From Pirellulaceae bacterium (GTDB lineage: Bacteria; Planctomycetota; Planctomycetia; Pirellulales; Pirellulaceae): a stretch of 35,172 bases of DNA. The position numbers and the translations under genes are program-made. The DNA lies in NCBI GenBank assembly GCA_029243025.1, contig JAQWSU010000035.1, positions 1 through 35,172 of the forward strand, in the 5' to 3' direction. This document shows positions 26,928 through 33,750 of this stretch, in pieces (the first letter of the stretch is position 1; the number at the start of each line of letters is the position of its first letter). The notes below the pieces were generated by a model, which was not told the DNA's origin, did no database searches, and was given only the letters and a program-made list of their open reading frames with translations.

Positions 26928-29129
26928 CTATGCATTCACATACTCATACTGTCCGTAAGCCGCAACATACTGCCGCTTTGGAACTCCATTCACCACGACA
27001 CCAATCGGATTGTGAAAAACTTTTTGAATTCGTCTTCTCACCTGGGACATTTGAGCCATGCGACTGTATCCACAACGCACGCAAATCAAGGCGACATCGG
27101 ATCGGCAGGTAAACAAAAGAGATTCGCCGGCGGCGAGAATTGGTGGAGTATCGATCACGATGTACCGATATCGCTTGCGAAGTTCGATCATCAGCTCATC
27201 GATCGATTGCTTCTGTAACAAAGCATGCAAATCTCGTGGCTGAAGGCCTGAGGTCAAAACGTCGAGATTCCGATCTACCGAGGCAACGATGGCATCATTT
27301 ACGGTACAATTCCCATGGAACACATCGAGCAACCCCCAATCCGTCTCGACCCCCAACATGCGGCTAATGTCGGGCGACCGAAAGTCGGTCTCCATTAGCA
27401 GTACAGGCTCCTTGGAAGACCTCGCCAAGCTGAGGGCCAGCTGGGTTGACACATGCGTCTTACCTTCACCAGAAATCGCACTTACAACAGAGATCACCTG
27501 CGCATCCGAGAGTTGTGGTGAGAGACGAAGATTGTTGCAAAGATGATCAACACTTTCCTCGAACAAAGTTGGCGGATTTCCGGCGTTCTCCTTTTGGGAT
27601 GGTGTCGGCAAATACTTCGGTAAAACCGCAATCTCACCAAGAACTTCAACTTGATGCTCCTGCACACGAGCGGAATCCGTCACACGTTGCACAAAGAACT
27701 CGTAGAGCACGACAAAACCAAGCGGCACCATTAACGCACCGAAACAACCAACACCAATCGACGCCCAAGGGCTAGCGACTGCTCTGGTCGGAAGAATTGC
27801 TTCATCAACAAGCTCAACTCGGGCTGGAGCAAATTGTTCCGTTCGCAAAGTCACAATTCGCGAAGAAATCTGCTCGTAAACTGCCTCGTGACGCTGCAAT
27901 TCATTTTTCGCAAACTCAAGCTCAAGCTGATCGGCATTGGCATCTCCGCGAACACCCCTTTGCCTGACAACCTTTTTGTCCAGATAATCTCGAATCGCTT
28001 CTTTCTGTAGGATCTCTTCTTCAACATCTCTTAAAAGCTGACTCCGGTTGCCGTTCAGCTGGCTCAGAATCGCTTCTCGCCCAGATTTTTTGAATTCAGC
28101 CTGGTGGTTGGCAATCTTTTCGTCGATCTCAGCCGCCTGCTTTTTCATTTCTTGATAGCGGTCCGAGTTGGTCGGATCAACAAAGGCTGCTTCCCATTGA
28201 CTCAATCTCTCCGCGATCTCTTTTTTTAATTTCTGCAGATCCTGGTAACCTGTTTGGGTTTGATAATAAGTCTTCAAATCTGCCTCCGACACTTCAACCG
28301 GATTCGCATTCAAATGCTGGTTCAAAGCATGCTTTCGGGCCTTCGCGACTTCGATATCTACTTCTGTACGAACCAGCAAATCCTGAATCGACTGCATTGG
28401 ATCCAACGGATCTTGGACCGAATCAGTTCCGTGGATTGCAGCCACCGATCGCCCCAGTTTTTGAACATTCTTTCGCAATTCCTGCAGTGTCACCTCGCGG
28501 CGATCTTTCTCTTCCTGGAGCAATTCAACCATCGCACGCTCATATCGCTTGCCATAGTCTCGATGATAAGTCATGTAAGAATTAACTACCGCTTGCACCA
28601 CATCTTTTGCAGCCAATGGATTTGTGTCTGTGAATTGAACGCGTACAAGCTCCGATTTCGACACGAGGTTGACTCGCAAATTGGTTTGGACCCATCGAAA
28701 CGGGTCTTCATTTTTTGCGATCTCGGGGAACTTCTTGTAAAGCCCCGAAAGAGCAGGGGCAACGACGGCACGGGTCCCAAATAGGTTCAACTGTGTGCTG
28801 ACGAACTGACTGGAATCTTCCTTCTGATAGACCAAACGCGGAGCGCGACTCTTGATTCGTAGCACAGAAGAGGCAACATACTCCGGCTTGATGGCGTACC
28901 AGAGGACAAGCCCCAGACCGGAAGCTAAAACGATTCCAATAGGAATCGTGACCTTCCACCACCGAACCTGTGCCGACCAGACAAGCCGCAGATACTGCAA
29001 AATCTTATCGCTCTCGCTGGACTCACTTCCAGGGCCAGGACCGTACGCGGAAGAACTCGGTCGACCAACGACAAGATCCGCTTGAGCATTCCGGTTTGTC
29101 AAGGCCTGCTTCGGAGGGTATTTTGTCAT
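26928..29129 (-). CDS. Wzz-type chain-length regulator fused to BY-kinase
   Basis: Protein of 733 residues. A Wzz domain spans two membrane helices (about 58-80 and 455-478), with a long charged coiled-coil region between them. The cytoplasmic bacterial tyrosine kinase domain has Walker A GEGKT (554-558), Walker A' METDFR (579-584) and Walker B VIDTPP (658-663). The C-terminal tyrosine cluster (Y721, 725, 728, 730 in QYVAAYGQYEYVNA) is the autophosphorylation tail. Such proteins control polymer length by cycles of oligomerisation and phosphorylation. One oddity is Glu580 in place of the usual first Asp of Walker A'. ATG 29129 has a GAGG box. The proline/serine-rich first 45 residues are cytoplasmic and disordered-looking. 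Confidence 0.93.
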   Translation of the reverse strand: MTKYPPKQALTNRNAQADLVVGRPSSSAYGPGPGSESSESDKILQYLRLVWSAQVRWWKVTIPIGIVLASGLGLVLWYAIKPEYVASSVLRIKSRAPRLVYQKEDSSQFVSTQLNLFGTRAVVAPALSGLYKKFPEIAKNEDPFRWVQTNLRVNLVSKSELVRVQFTDTNPLAAKDVVQAVVNSYMTYHRDYGKRYERAMVELLQEEKDRREVTLQELRKNVQKLGRSVAAIHGTDSVQDPLDPMQSIQDLLVRTEVDIEVAKARKHALNQHLNANPVEVSEADLKTYYQTQTGYQDLQKLKKEIAERLSQWEAAFVDPTNSDRYQEMKKQAAEIDEKIANHQAEFKKSGREAILSQLNGNRSQLLRDVEEEILQKEAIRDYLDKKVVRQRGVRGDANADQLELEFAKNELQRHEAVYEQISSRIVTLRTEQFAPARVELVDEAILPTRAVASPWASIGVGCFGALMVPLGFVVLYEFFVQRVTDSARVQEHQVEVLGEIAVLPKYLPTPSQKENAGNPPTLFEESVDHLCNNLRLSPQLSDAQVISVVSAISGEGKTHVSTQLALSLARSSKEPVLLMETDFRSPDISRMLGVETDWGLLDVFHGNCTVNDAIVASVDRNLDVLTSGLQPRDLHALLQKQSIDELMIELRKRYRYIVIDTPPILAAGESLLFTCRSDVALICVRCGYSRMAQMSQVRRRIQKVFHNPIGVVVNGVPKRQYVAAYGQYEYVNA

Positions 29130-29195
29130 GAAAACCTCAACTGCACATTGTCAATTACTCGTGTCGTTACAAGCTGTGTTGGCACCACACCAAGG

Positions 29196-30182
29196 TCACT
29201 CCTCAGGCCCAGAGACGCTAGGTCGCCGAGCTTCTCGGAAAAATTCGCTGGCTTCCACTACCGATTCCTCAGGGAAGACTTTCCCAATCACCCAAAGCAT
29301 GAGACACAGTAATGCTCCGGCAAATGGAACCATCAAAAATCCTGCAAAGTCGTGCGAAAACTTTTTTGCAGCCTCGCTTCCCATCTGTTCGTACAAGAGG
29401 CACGTGCCGACAATACGCGTCACATTCGCCAAAACCGCCACAGGCAGCACAGCCAGCATGACAAGGCCACTGGCCAACCAAGTTCGTTTTGCGACGACAA
29501 GCAACGCAAACGCAAACGCAGCAATTCCGAAGAAAATACGAATCCCCGAACATGCTTCTTCCACACCAAAACGCTCGTCCCCGATGCGAATAACATTCGC
29601 CTCTGCAATTGCCGGCTGCCCAAGAATCACAAGGACTGACGTACTGATTTCCGTAGCAACCCGCTGCAGTGGCATCCGCAGAGCAACTTCTGCGACGTAC
29701 GGAAGTGGAATCGCAAACCAAAGGAAACAAATGGATGGCAAACACCACCAAAGCAGATGCCTTCCCCCCAACGCCAGAACGATACCAGCGAGCCAGAGAA
29801 GGATTGTCCAATTCTCGACCGGAGTGTAGAAGTAGTATCCGGCAACATACCGAATGGCAAGTGCGGCGATTACAGTGAGGCCCCCAGCGAAAAGCTCCGG
29901 TTGAACCAAATCTTTCGGAAAGGAACTACGGTTCAGATAAAGAAAAATTAGGCTGATTGGCAAGACCAAATACCCATGCGAGTAATCGGGCTCAGTCTCC
30001 CAGATATTGACAAATTCAACGAGGCTTGGCCAATATGACCAACCGCCGATCGCTAAGAGCACAAGCCCACACAACATCGGCAGACCTGCTCCCATACCTC
30101 GTCGTCCCTCGTCAGATTGAACCACCTCAGGCGGCTTAACGGGCGATTTCTTTTTAGCGTGTGCCTTCTGTTTACTAGTCAT
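29196..30182 (-). CDS. Exosortase (EpsH/Xrt family)
   Basis: Integral membrane transpeptidase-like protein of 328 residues with about eight membrane helices. The active-site residues of the family are present: Cys211 in EEACSGIRIFFG, Arg256 in ANVTRIVGT and His277 in FSHDFAGF. Exosortases recognise PEP-CTERM tails and process them at the inner membrane so the protein can be delivered to the surface or EPS. The basic, lysine-rich N-terminus is cytoplasmic. No EpsI domain is fused; EpsI is encoded separately downstream. The gene starts three bases after the deacetylase stop (TAA-GGG-ATG). The exact Xrt subtype (XrtA or a planctomycete-specific type) cannot be fixed by eye. Confidence 0.93.
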   Translation of the reverse strand: MTSKQKAHAKKKSPVKPPEVVQSDEGRRGMGAGLPMLCGLVLLAIGGWSYWPSLVEFVNIWETEPDYSHGYLVLPISLIFLYLNRSSFPKDLVQPELFAGGLTVIAALAIRYVAGYYFYTPVENWTILLWLAGIVLALGGRHLLWWCLPSICFLWFAIPLPYVAEVALRMPLQRVATEISTSVLVILGQPAIAEANVIRIGDERFGVEEACSGIRIFFGIAAFAFALLVVAKRTWLASGLVMLAVLPVAVLANVTRIVGTCLLYEQMGSEAAKKFSHDFAGFLMVPFAGALLCLMLWVIGKVFPEESVVEASEFFREARRPSVSGPEE

Positions 30183-30185
30183 CCC

Positions 30186-31079
30186 TTATCGCCCCGCCAC
30201 GCATGGAGTCGCCAACTGACTATCATGTTGGATGGTTGTTGTTATTTCTTGCTCACCAACGACGTCGCTGATACGACCAAACCGAAAGTTCGCGAGTAGC
30301 AAGTCTAGCTTAGACTCCGTGCTGTGGAGATTAACGTAGTGGCGAAAACGCGTGAGCCTACTGCCTAATTTCACCCGAGGTTGTTGTGGGTCAAGCTCCC
30401 AAGGATGAAGGTAAAATACAAAGGGTCGACCTTCGGCGTTCACTCGCTTCAACAAATTAATCGTAGCGGCCAGTGGGAATAAACGAAAATAACCGCCACC
30501 CGAAACAGGCACATTCCAGAGACCCCGACGACAGACCGTCATCGGAAACTCTTTAATTAATCCACTTGGCGTCGAAATTTGGTGCATTCCTAAGGGTGAA
30601 TCACTGAACCCGTAGCGGTCATGAAAGCTCGTCGGGAATAAACTTGAATCTACCTCAAACCCCTCTTCGACCAAGATCTCGAAAGCCCAAGTATTCGCCG
30701 GAGTGATGGAAAAACTAGGAGCGCGAAAACTTGAGACGGCCCCTCCTATCACCTGTTCCAGAACGTTTTTTGATCTTCGAAGATCGGCTCGAAACTCCTC
30801 GGGCGTCTGCTGGTAAATCAACCTATGCCAGTATGTATGAGAACCGATTTCGTGTCCAGAATTATAAATCCTTCGCACGAGCGATGGAAAACGCTCCGCT
30901 ATCCATCCGAGCACAAAAAAGGTTGCCTTGACGTTGTGCGAATCGACCAAATCCAAAAAGCGGCTGGTTGACTCTTCAACCCGACAGTCAAAATCCGCCC
31001 AATCGGAACGTTTCACTCCGGACTCGAAGCCCGTCACTTGGAAATAGTCCTCAACATCTATTGAAAGTGCGTTTTTCAA
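30186..31079 (-). CDS. Polysaccharide deacetylase of PEP-CTERM/exosortase loci, TTG start
   Basis: A NodB-fold deacetylase of 297 residues with the C-terminal extension typical of the PEP-CTERM-locus subfamily. Catalytic and metal residues are visible: the DVED motif (D8, D11) in ALSIDVEDYFQV, H81 and H85 in EIGSHTYWH, R119 in FRAPSFS, and H225 in FYLHPWELD. It removes N- or O-acetyl groups from EPS sugars; location and substrate are unproven. The start must be TTG 31079, because an in-frame TAG lies six codons upstream with no ATG or GTG between, and the family N-terminus begins exactly here. It is the first gene after the hairpin terminator and so probably opens the EPS operon. Confidence 0.93.
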   Translation of the reverse strand: MKNALSIDVEDYFQVTGFESGVKRSDWADFDCRVEESTSRFLDLVDSHNVKATFFVLGWIAERFPSLVRRIYNSGHEIGSHTYWHRLIYQQTPEEFRADLRRSKNVLEQVIGGAVSSFRAPSFSITPANTWAFEILVEEGFEVDSSLFPTSFHDRYGFSDSPLGMHQISTPSGLIKEFPMTVCRRGLWNVPVSGGGYFRLFPLAATINLLKRVNAEGRPFVFYLHPWELDPQQPRVKLGSRLTRFRHYVNLHSTESKLDLLLANFRFGRISDVVGEQEITTTIQHDSQLATPCVAGR

Positions 31080-31180
31080 GAAAGAAAACCATCGCTATCG
31101 GACAACGAACCAAAACCATCAGCTTTTGCACCACCATGCCTTCCTTGACTTGAGGAACCATAACTCACCACGTAATAAAG

Positions 31181-31197
31181 AGCCCGCATTCTGCCAG
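31181..31197 (-). promoter_or_regulatory. Weak sigma-54-like promoter candidate
   Basis: On the minus strand the sequence reads CTGGCAGAATGCGGGCT, which keeps the GG and GC pairs ten bases apart and the TGGCA core, but the -12 half is GGGCT rather than TTGCW. It lies about 100 bases upstream of the deacetylase start. Exosortase loci in other bacteria are often under RpoN and PrsR, which is why I record it. It could easily be chance. Confidence 0.18.
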
Positions 31198-31501
31198 GAA
31201 AGCTCTGCTTACGCAATATTTTTGAGTCCATTAGAATTAATTGCAACGATCAAAAGCATTAACACACTGGAAACAACTGAACCGATTCGAAACTCCATTT
31301 ACCAACACACCTCAATACCCAACTGCGAGCTGGGCCGCGTCGCGGCAACAATGACTGCCAGCGAACCAGAACACGAAATCTCCTGCGACGAAAACAAAAT
31401 CGACTGATTCTCCCCTGAAAGCAAAACCACAATGCAGGTTCACTCGGACGGCCCCCAATCAACTTTGGTTACCACCAGAAAACGCAGGGGCCTAATGCAA
31501 A

Positions 31502-31533
31502 AAAACGCTGGCAGCTTAAGCTGCCAGCGTTTT
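31502..31533 (-). terminator. Perfect bidirectional hairpin terminator
   Basis: The sequence AAAACGCTGGCAGC, a TTAA loop, then its exact complement forms a 14-bp stem with no mismatch. On the minus strand it is followed by seven T (A-run 31499-31505), as expected for intrinsic termination after the PEP-CTERM gene, whose stop is about 30 bases upstream. The plus-strand side also ends in TTTT. It separates the two secreted-protein genes from the EPS operon. Confidence 0.9.
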
Positions 31534-31564
31534 CTAGTTAACTTTCTTATCGCCAAATCTTGAC

Positions 31565-32260
31565 TTAACGATTACGTCGAACACGAGCGACACACGCACC
31601 AAGGCAGGCGAGCAATCCCCAAACTACGAAGGTAGCTGGCTCTGGCACGGCAGCGGCGGTCGTTGTGTGTGTCCACGAACCTGCCGAAGCAGCGCCCAAG
31701 ACGAAGTCTGTCGAGTTGGAGAGCTCGAATGCCGGATCTCCAGTTCGAGTAGCACTGAAGTTTGACGCGTCACTTTGCACATCACCACCAGTCAAGTTAC
31801 TGAGGGTGACTGCACTTGAGCTAGTACCATCAAGCGAACTTGTTTGCGAAGCGCTGATCTCTCCATCCAACCCAGTAACAGCCAACTGATTGGACACACT
31901 GTAGATGTTACCGACATTACCCGGTCCAGTGTAAGTGTCGTCTGAAGCAACAAAGGTGAAAGATGTTCCTATGTTCGAAGCAATCTGGATATTGGTTTCG
32001 GTCAGCCTAGCTAAAGCAGTCGTTTGAGAAGAAGTAGCGGTCGTGTTTAACGTGTCCACGTCGACCACTCCGAGTGATACCCACGTAGCTGTCGACACAT
32101 ACATCGAACCAGCGATCGGGTCAAAGTCGCCCGCGCCATTATCTAACACGGTGTACGCTGGACCACCCTGCGTGATAGAAACCTGCAACGAAGCATCGGA
32201 CTTTTGGACAAAAGCCACAGCCAGAGCAACAGTCAAACAAACAATAATTTTCTTAGACAT
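31565..32260 (-). CDS. PEP-CTERM sorting-signal protein
   Basis: Secreted protein of 231 residues. A Sec signal (IIVCLTVALAVAFV, probable cleavage at SDA-S) is followed by a low-complexity Ser/Thr/Asp/Gly-rich body without cysteines. The C-terminus is a textbook PEP-CTERM tail: VPEPAT at about 205-210, then the hydrophobic helix FVVWGLLACLGACVA, then RVRRNR. It is the obvious local substrate of the exosortase encoded downstream. The AGAGGG ribosome-binding site supports the ATG at 32260. It probably becomes a surface or EPS-matrix protein, and the Thr/Ser-rich body may be glycosylated (inference). It follows the small secreted-protein gene by 56 bases and is closed by the hairpin terminator. 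Confidence 0.93.
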   Translation of the reverse strand: MSKKIIVCLTVALAVAFVQKSDASLQVSITQGGPAYTVLDNGAGDFDPIAGSMYVSTATWVSLGVVDVDTLNTTATSSQTTALARLTETNIQIASNIGTSFTFVASDDTYTGPGNVGNIYSVSNQLAVTGLDGEISASQTSSLDGTSSSAVTLSNLTGGDVQSDASNFSATRTGDPAFELSNSTDFVLGAASAGSWTHTTTAAAVPEPATFVVWGLLACLGACVARVRRNR

Positions 32261-32316
32261 TTCAAAAACCCTCTAATAAACATTAATCACAACTTTTTAA
32301 TTACAAAAGATCAAAA

Positions 32317-32724
32317 CTAGCTGTGATCGCCTCGCGGCGGCCGAAAAAGTTCGCACACCGGTGAGTGAGGGAGTCTTAGTGAAGAGGCCAACCTGAGGCC
32401 GAAGCTGCCATTAAAGTCAGGAAAGAGCAGATCCCGTACAATCGCTGAGGAAGATCCAGATGTTGGACCATCACCTCCACCGGAATCAAGCCCACCCAGC
32501 GATGCGGCTGAGTTCATTTGAAATTCGAAGGCCGCCCAATGATCTTCTTCAGAAGGATCGACCGCGTCTTCCTGGGCGCCTCGCGGCGCTGAAGATTGCT
32601 GCTGCTTAGCAGCAATGCTGCTTCCTTCGACATCAACTACAAAACTAGCGTCACATTGGCTAACGCACGTCACGCAAAGCGCGATCGATAGCAGCATGAA
32701 CGTTAGTTTGAGTCGGTTAAACAT
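32317..32724 (-). CDS. Small secreted protein of unknown function beside PEP-CTERM gene
   Basis: Hypothetical protein of 135 residues. The N-terminus is a good signal peptide (LTFMLLSIALCVTCV, likely cleavage at CDA-S, similar in form to the neighbouring PEP-CTERM protein). The mature ~108 residues are acidic and low in complexity (GGLDSGGGDGPTSGSSSA) and end in a Pro/Arg-rich tail with a single Cys (SPVCELFRPPRG). There is no PEP-CTERM helix. Start support is GAGGAAAG before ATG 32724. It is probably transcribed with the PEP-CTERM gene. I do not recognise a family; it could be an accessory matrix protein or a processed peptide. Confidence 0.65.
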   Translation of the reverse strand: MFNRLKLTFMLLSIALCVTCVSQCDASFVVDVEGSSIAAKQQQSSAPRGAQEDAVDPSEEDHWAAFEFQMNSAASLGGLDSGGGDGPTSGSSSAIVRDLLFPDFNGSFGLRLASSLRLPHSPVCELFRPPRGDHS

Positions 32725-32862
32725 ATATCTAGCTCTTTCCTCTTAATTCGAATTTCCAGTATGACTGATCAAAACCATCACTTCAAGTCACTAAATCTTT
32801 TTTTTGGGGGGTGGAAATCATGCAGCCTGCTACTCCATAACTTCCTTCGCTACTCACAAATC

Positions 32863-32894
32863 CGGACAGCACCAACAACTCGGAACAGCACCAA
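32863..32894. repeat. Pair of short direct repeats
   Basis: CGGACAGCACCAA at 32863-32875 and CGGAACAGCACCAA at 32881-32894 differ by one inserted base and are spaced about 18 bases start to start. They lie about 140-170 bases upstream of the small secreted-protein gene and could be a tandem regulator site. Chance is possible. Confidence 0.3.
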
Positions 32895-33201
32895 GCGACC
32901 CGCCCAGGGCCTGAAAACCAGGGGGCATAGGCAAAATAGAGGCTCTTCTCGCCACACGCCACGACTTGGGCTTTGAACCGCGTTAAAAGAAACAAACACC
33001 GTCCTGCGGCTAGCTGGATTTTGGCGACCAAGGTTGCCTCAGATTCTTTTCCAGCTTACCCACCGCAAGCTGAACCTAGACACTGCAATACGGGCGCGAC
33101 CAAAATGCCGGCGCGACCGTTGGACAACCAGGCAGATCAGCACTGAGATCCATTAAGGCAAAACATACGGCGATTCCGCGGGCGCAAGACGGTCCCCATG
33201 A

Positions 33202-33215
33202 GGGGGGCGGGGGGG
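33202..33215 (+). repeat. G6-C-G7 homopolymer tract
   Basis: Six G, one C and seven G in a row in non-coding DNA, midway between the two divergent genes. Such tracts can slip during replication or form a quadruplex. No function is shown. Confidence 0.6.
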
Positions 33216-33750
33216 TATTTTCTCTGGACAAGGAAAAACATGCCAATGCCTCAACACGCTGACAATTCAATACTGTCTCATGGCTTTTAGAAAGATTCAG
33301 AATCAGCTGAGTGACTGGCAAATCAGCAGCGGAAGACAAAGCCACCGTCGAATTTGGCATTGAGCGATGAACAGTTGGCTCCGACATCCGATCGTAACTC
33401 ATTCGTGACATCGATCCCCGTGAGACTTCGGGACACTCGTAAAACTTTGGATGCGGCTCGAAGTTGATCGAAAATGCCCGACGTTGGGCTTGAGGTTCAT
33501 CGCCCACGGACCGGTGACTGGAGGTTTGGTTTTATTCCCCCTATACTACTGGGCCGTCTCCATCAATGGGGCCGATTCAAAATAACTCATCCTCGTCGTT
33601 TCGATCAACGCGCCATTGCAGGGGAAACGATCCACTGCCTCGAGCAACAACTGTAGCGGCTGCCACGCAGCTTGCTTTTCTCGACAGAACTAAAAGGGCA
33701 TCAGTCGACAACTGTGCACTCGTCTTCACAAGGCGAGGAAGAAAACAGCA

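Larger units (their letters stand above)
31080..31564. other. Intergenic region upstream of the EPS operon
   Basis: This stretch of about 485 bases separates the PEP-CTERM gene from the deacetylase gene. It contains the hairpin terminator at 31502-31533, and the promoter of the long minus-strand EPS operon is expected between there and 31080. A weak sigma-54-like element is at 31181-31197; AT-rich sequence around 31205-31260 could hold a sigma-70-like promoter, but no box pair is convincing. Short open frames on either strand look like chance. Confidence 0.5.
32725..33750. other. Divergent ~1-kb intergenic region with G-tracts
   Basis: This gap lies between the minus-strand small secreted-protein gene and the plus-strand surface-protein gene, so it must contain both of their promoters. 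It holds a T8-G6 run (32798-32811), a G6-C-G7 tract (33202-33215), two direct repeats at 32863-32894, and a TATACT hexamer at 33542-33547 without a matching -35 box. Short open frames, including one of 143 codons with a GTG start, have no convincing composition. No tRNA, riboswitch or hairpin terminator was recognised. Confidence 0.5.

Noticed and set aside
28254-28784. 176-codon plus-strand open frame opposite the chain-length/kinase gene
   Set aside because: Antisense shadow of the coiled-coil coding region; composition unlike the other genes.
32780-33060. Possible c-di-GMP (GEMM) riboswitch ahead of the secreted-protein genes
   Set aside because: An ACGC-GGTT-CAAAGCCC stretch on the minus strand recalls one GEMM segment, but the partner helices and the second conserved half are not present.
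33076-33507. 143-codon minus-strand open frame in the right intergenic region
   Set aside because: GTG start, no ribosome-binding site of note, and a Pro/Ser/Cys-rich composition without domain or signal. It probably arises by chance across the G-tract.
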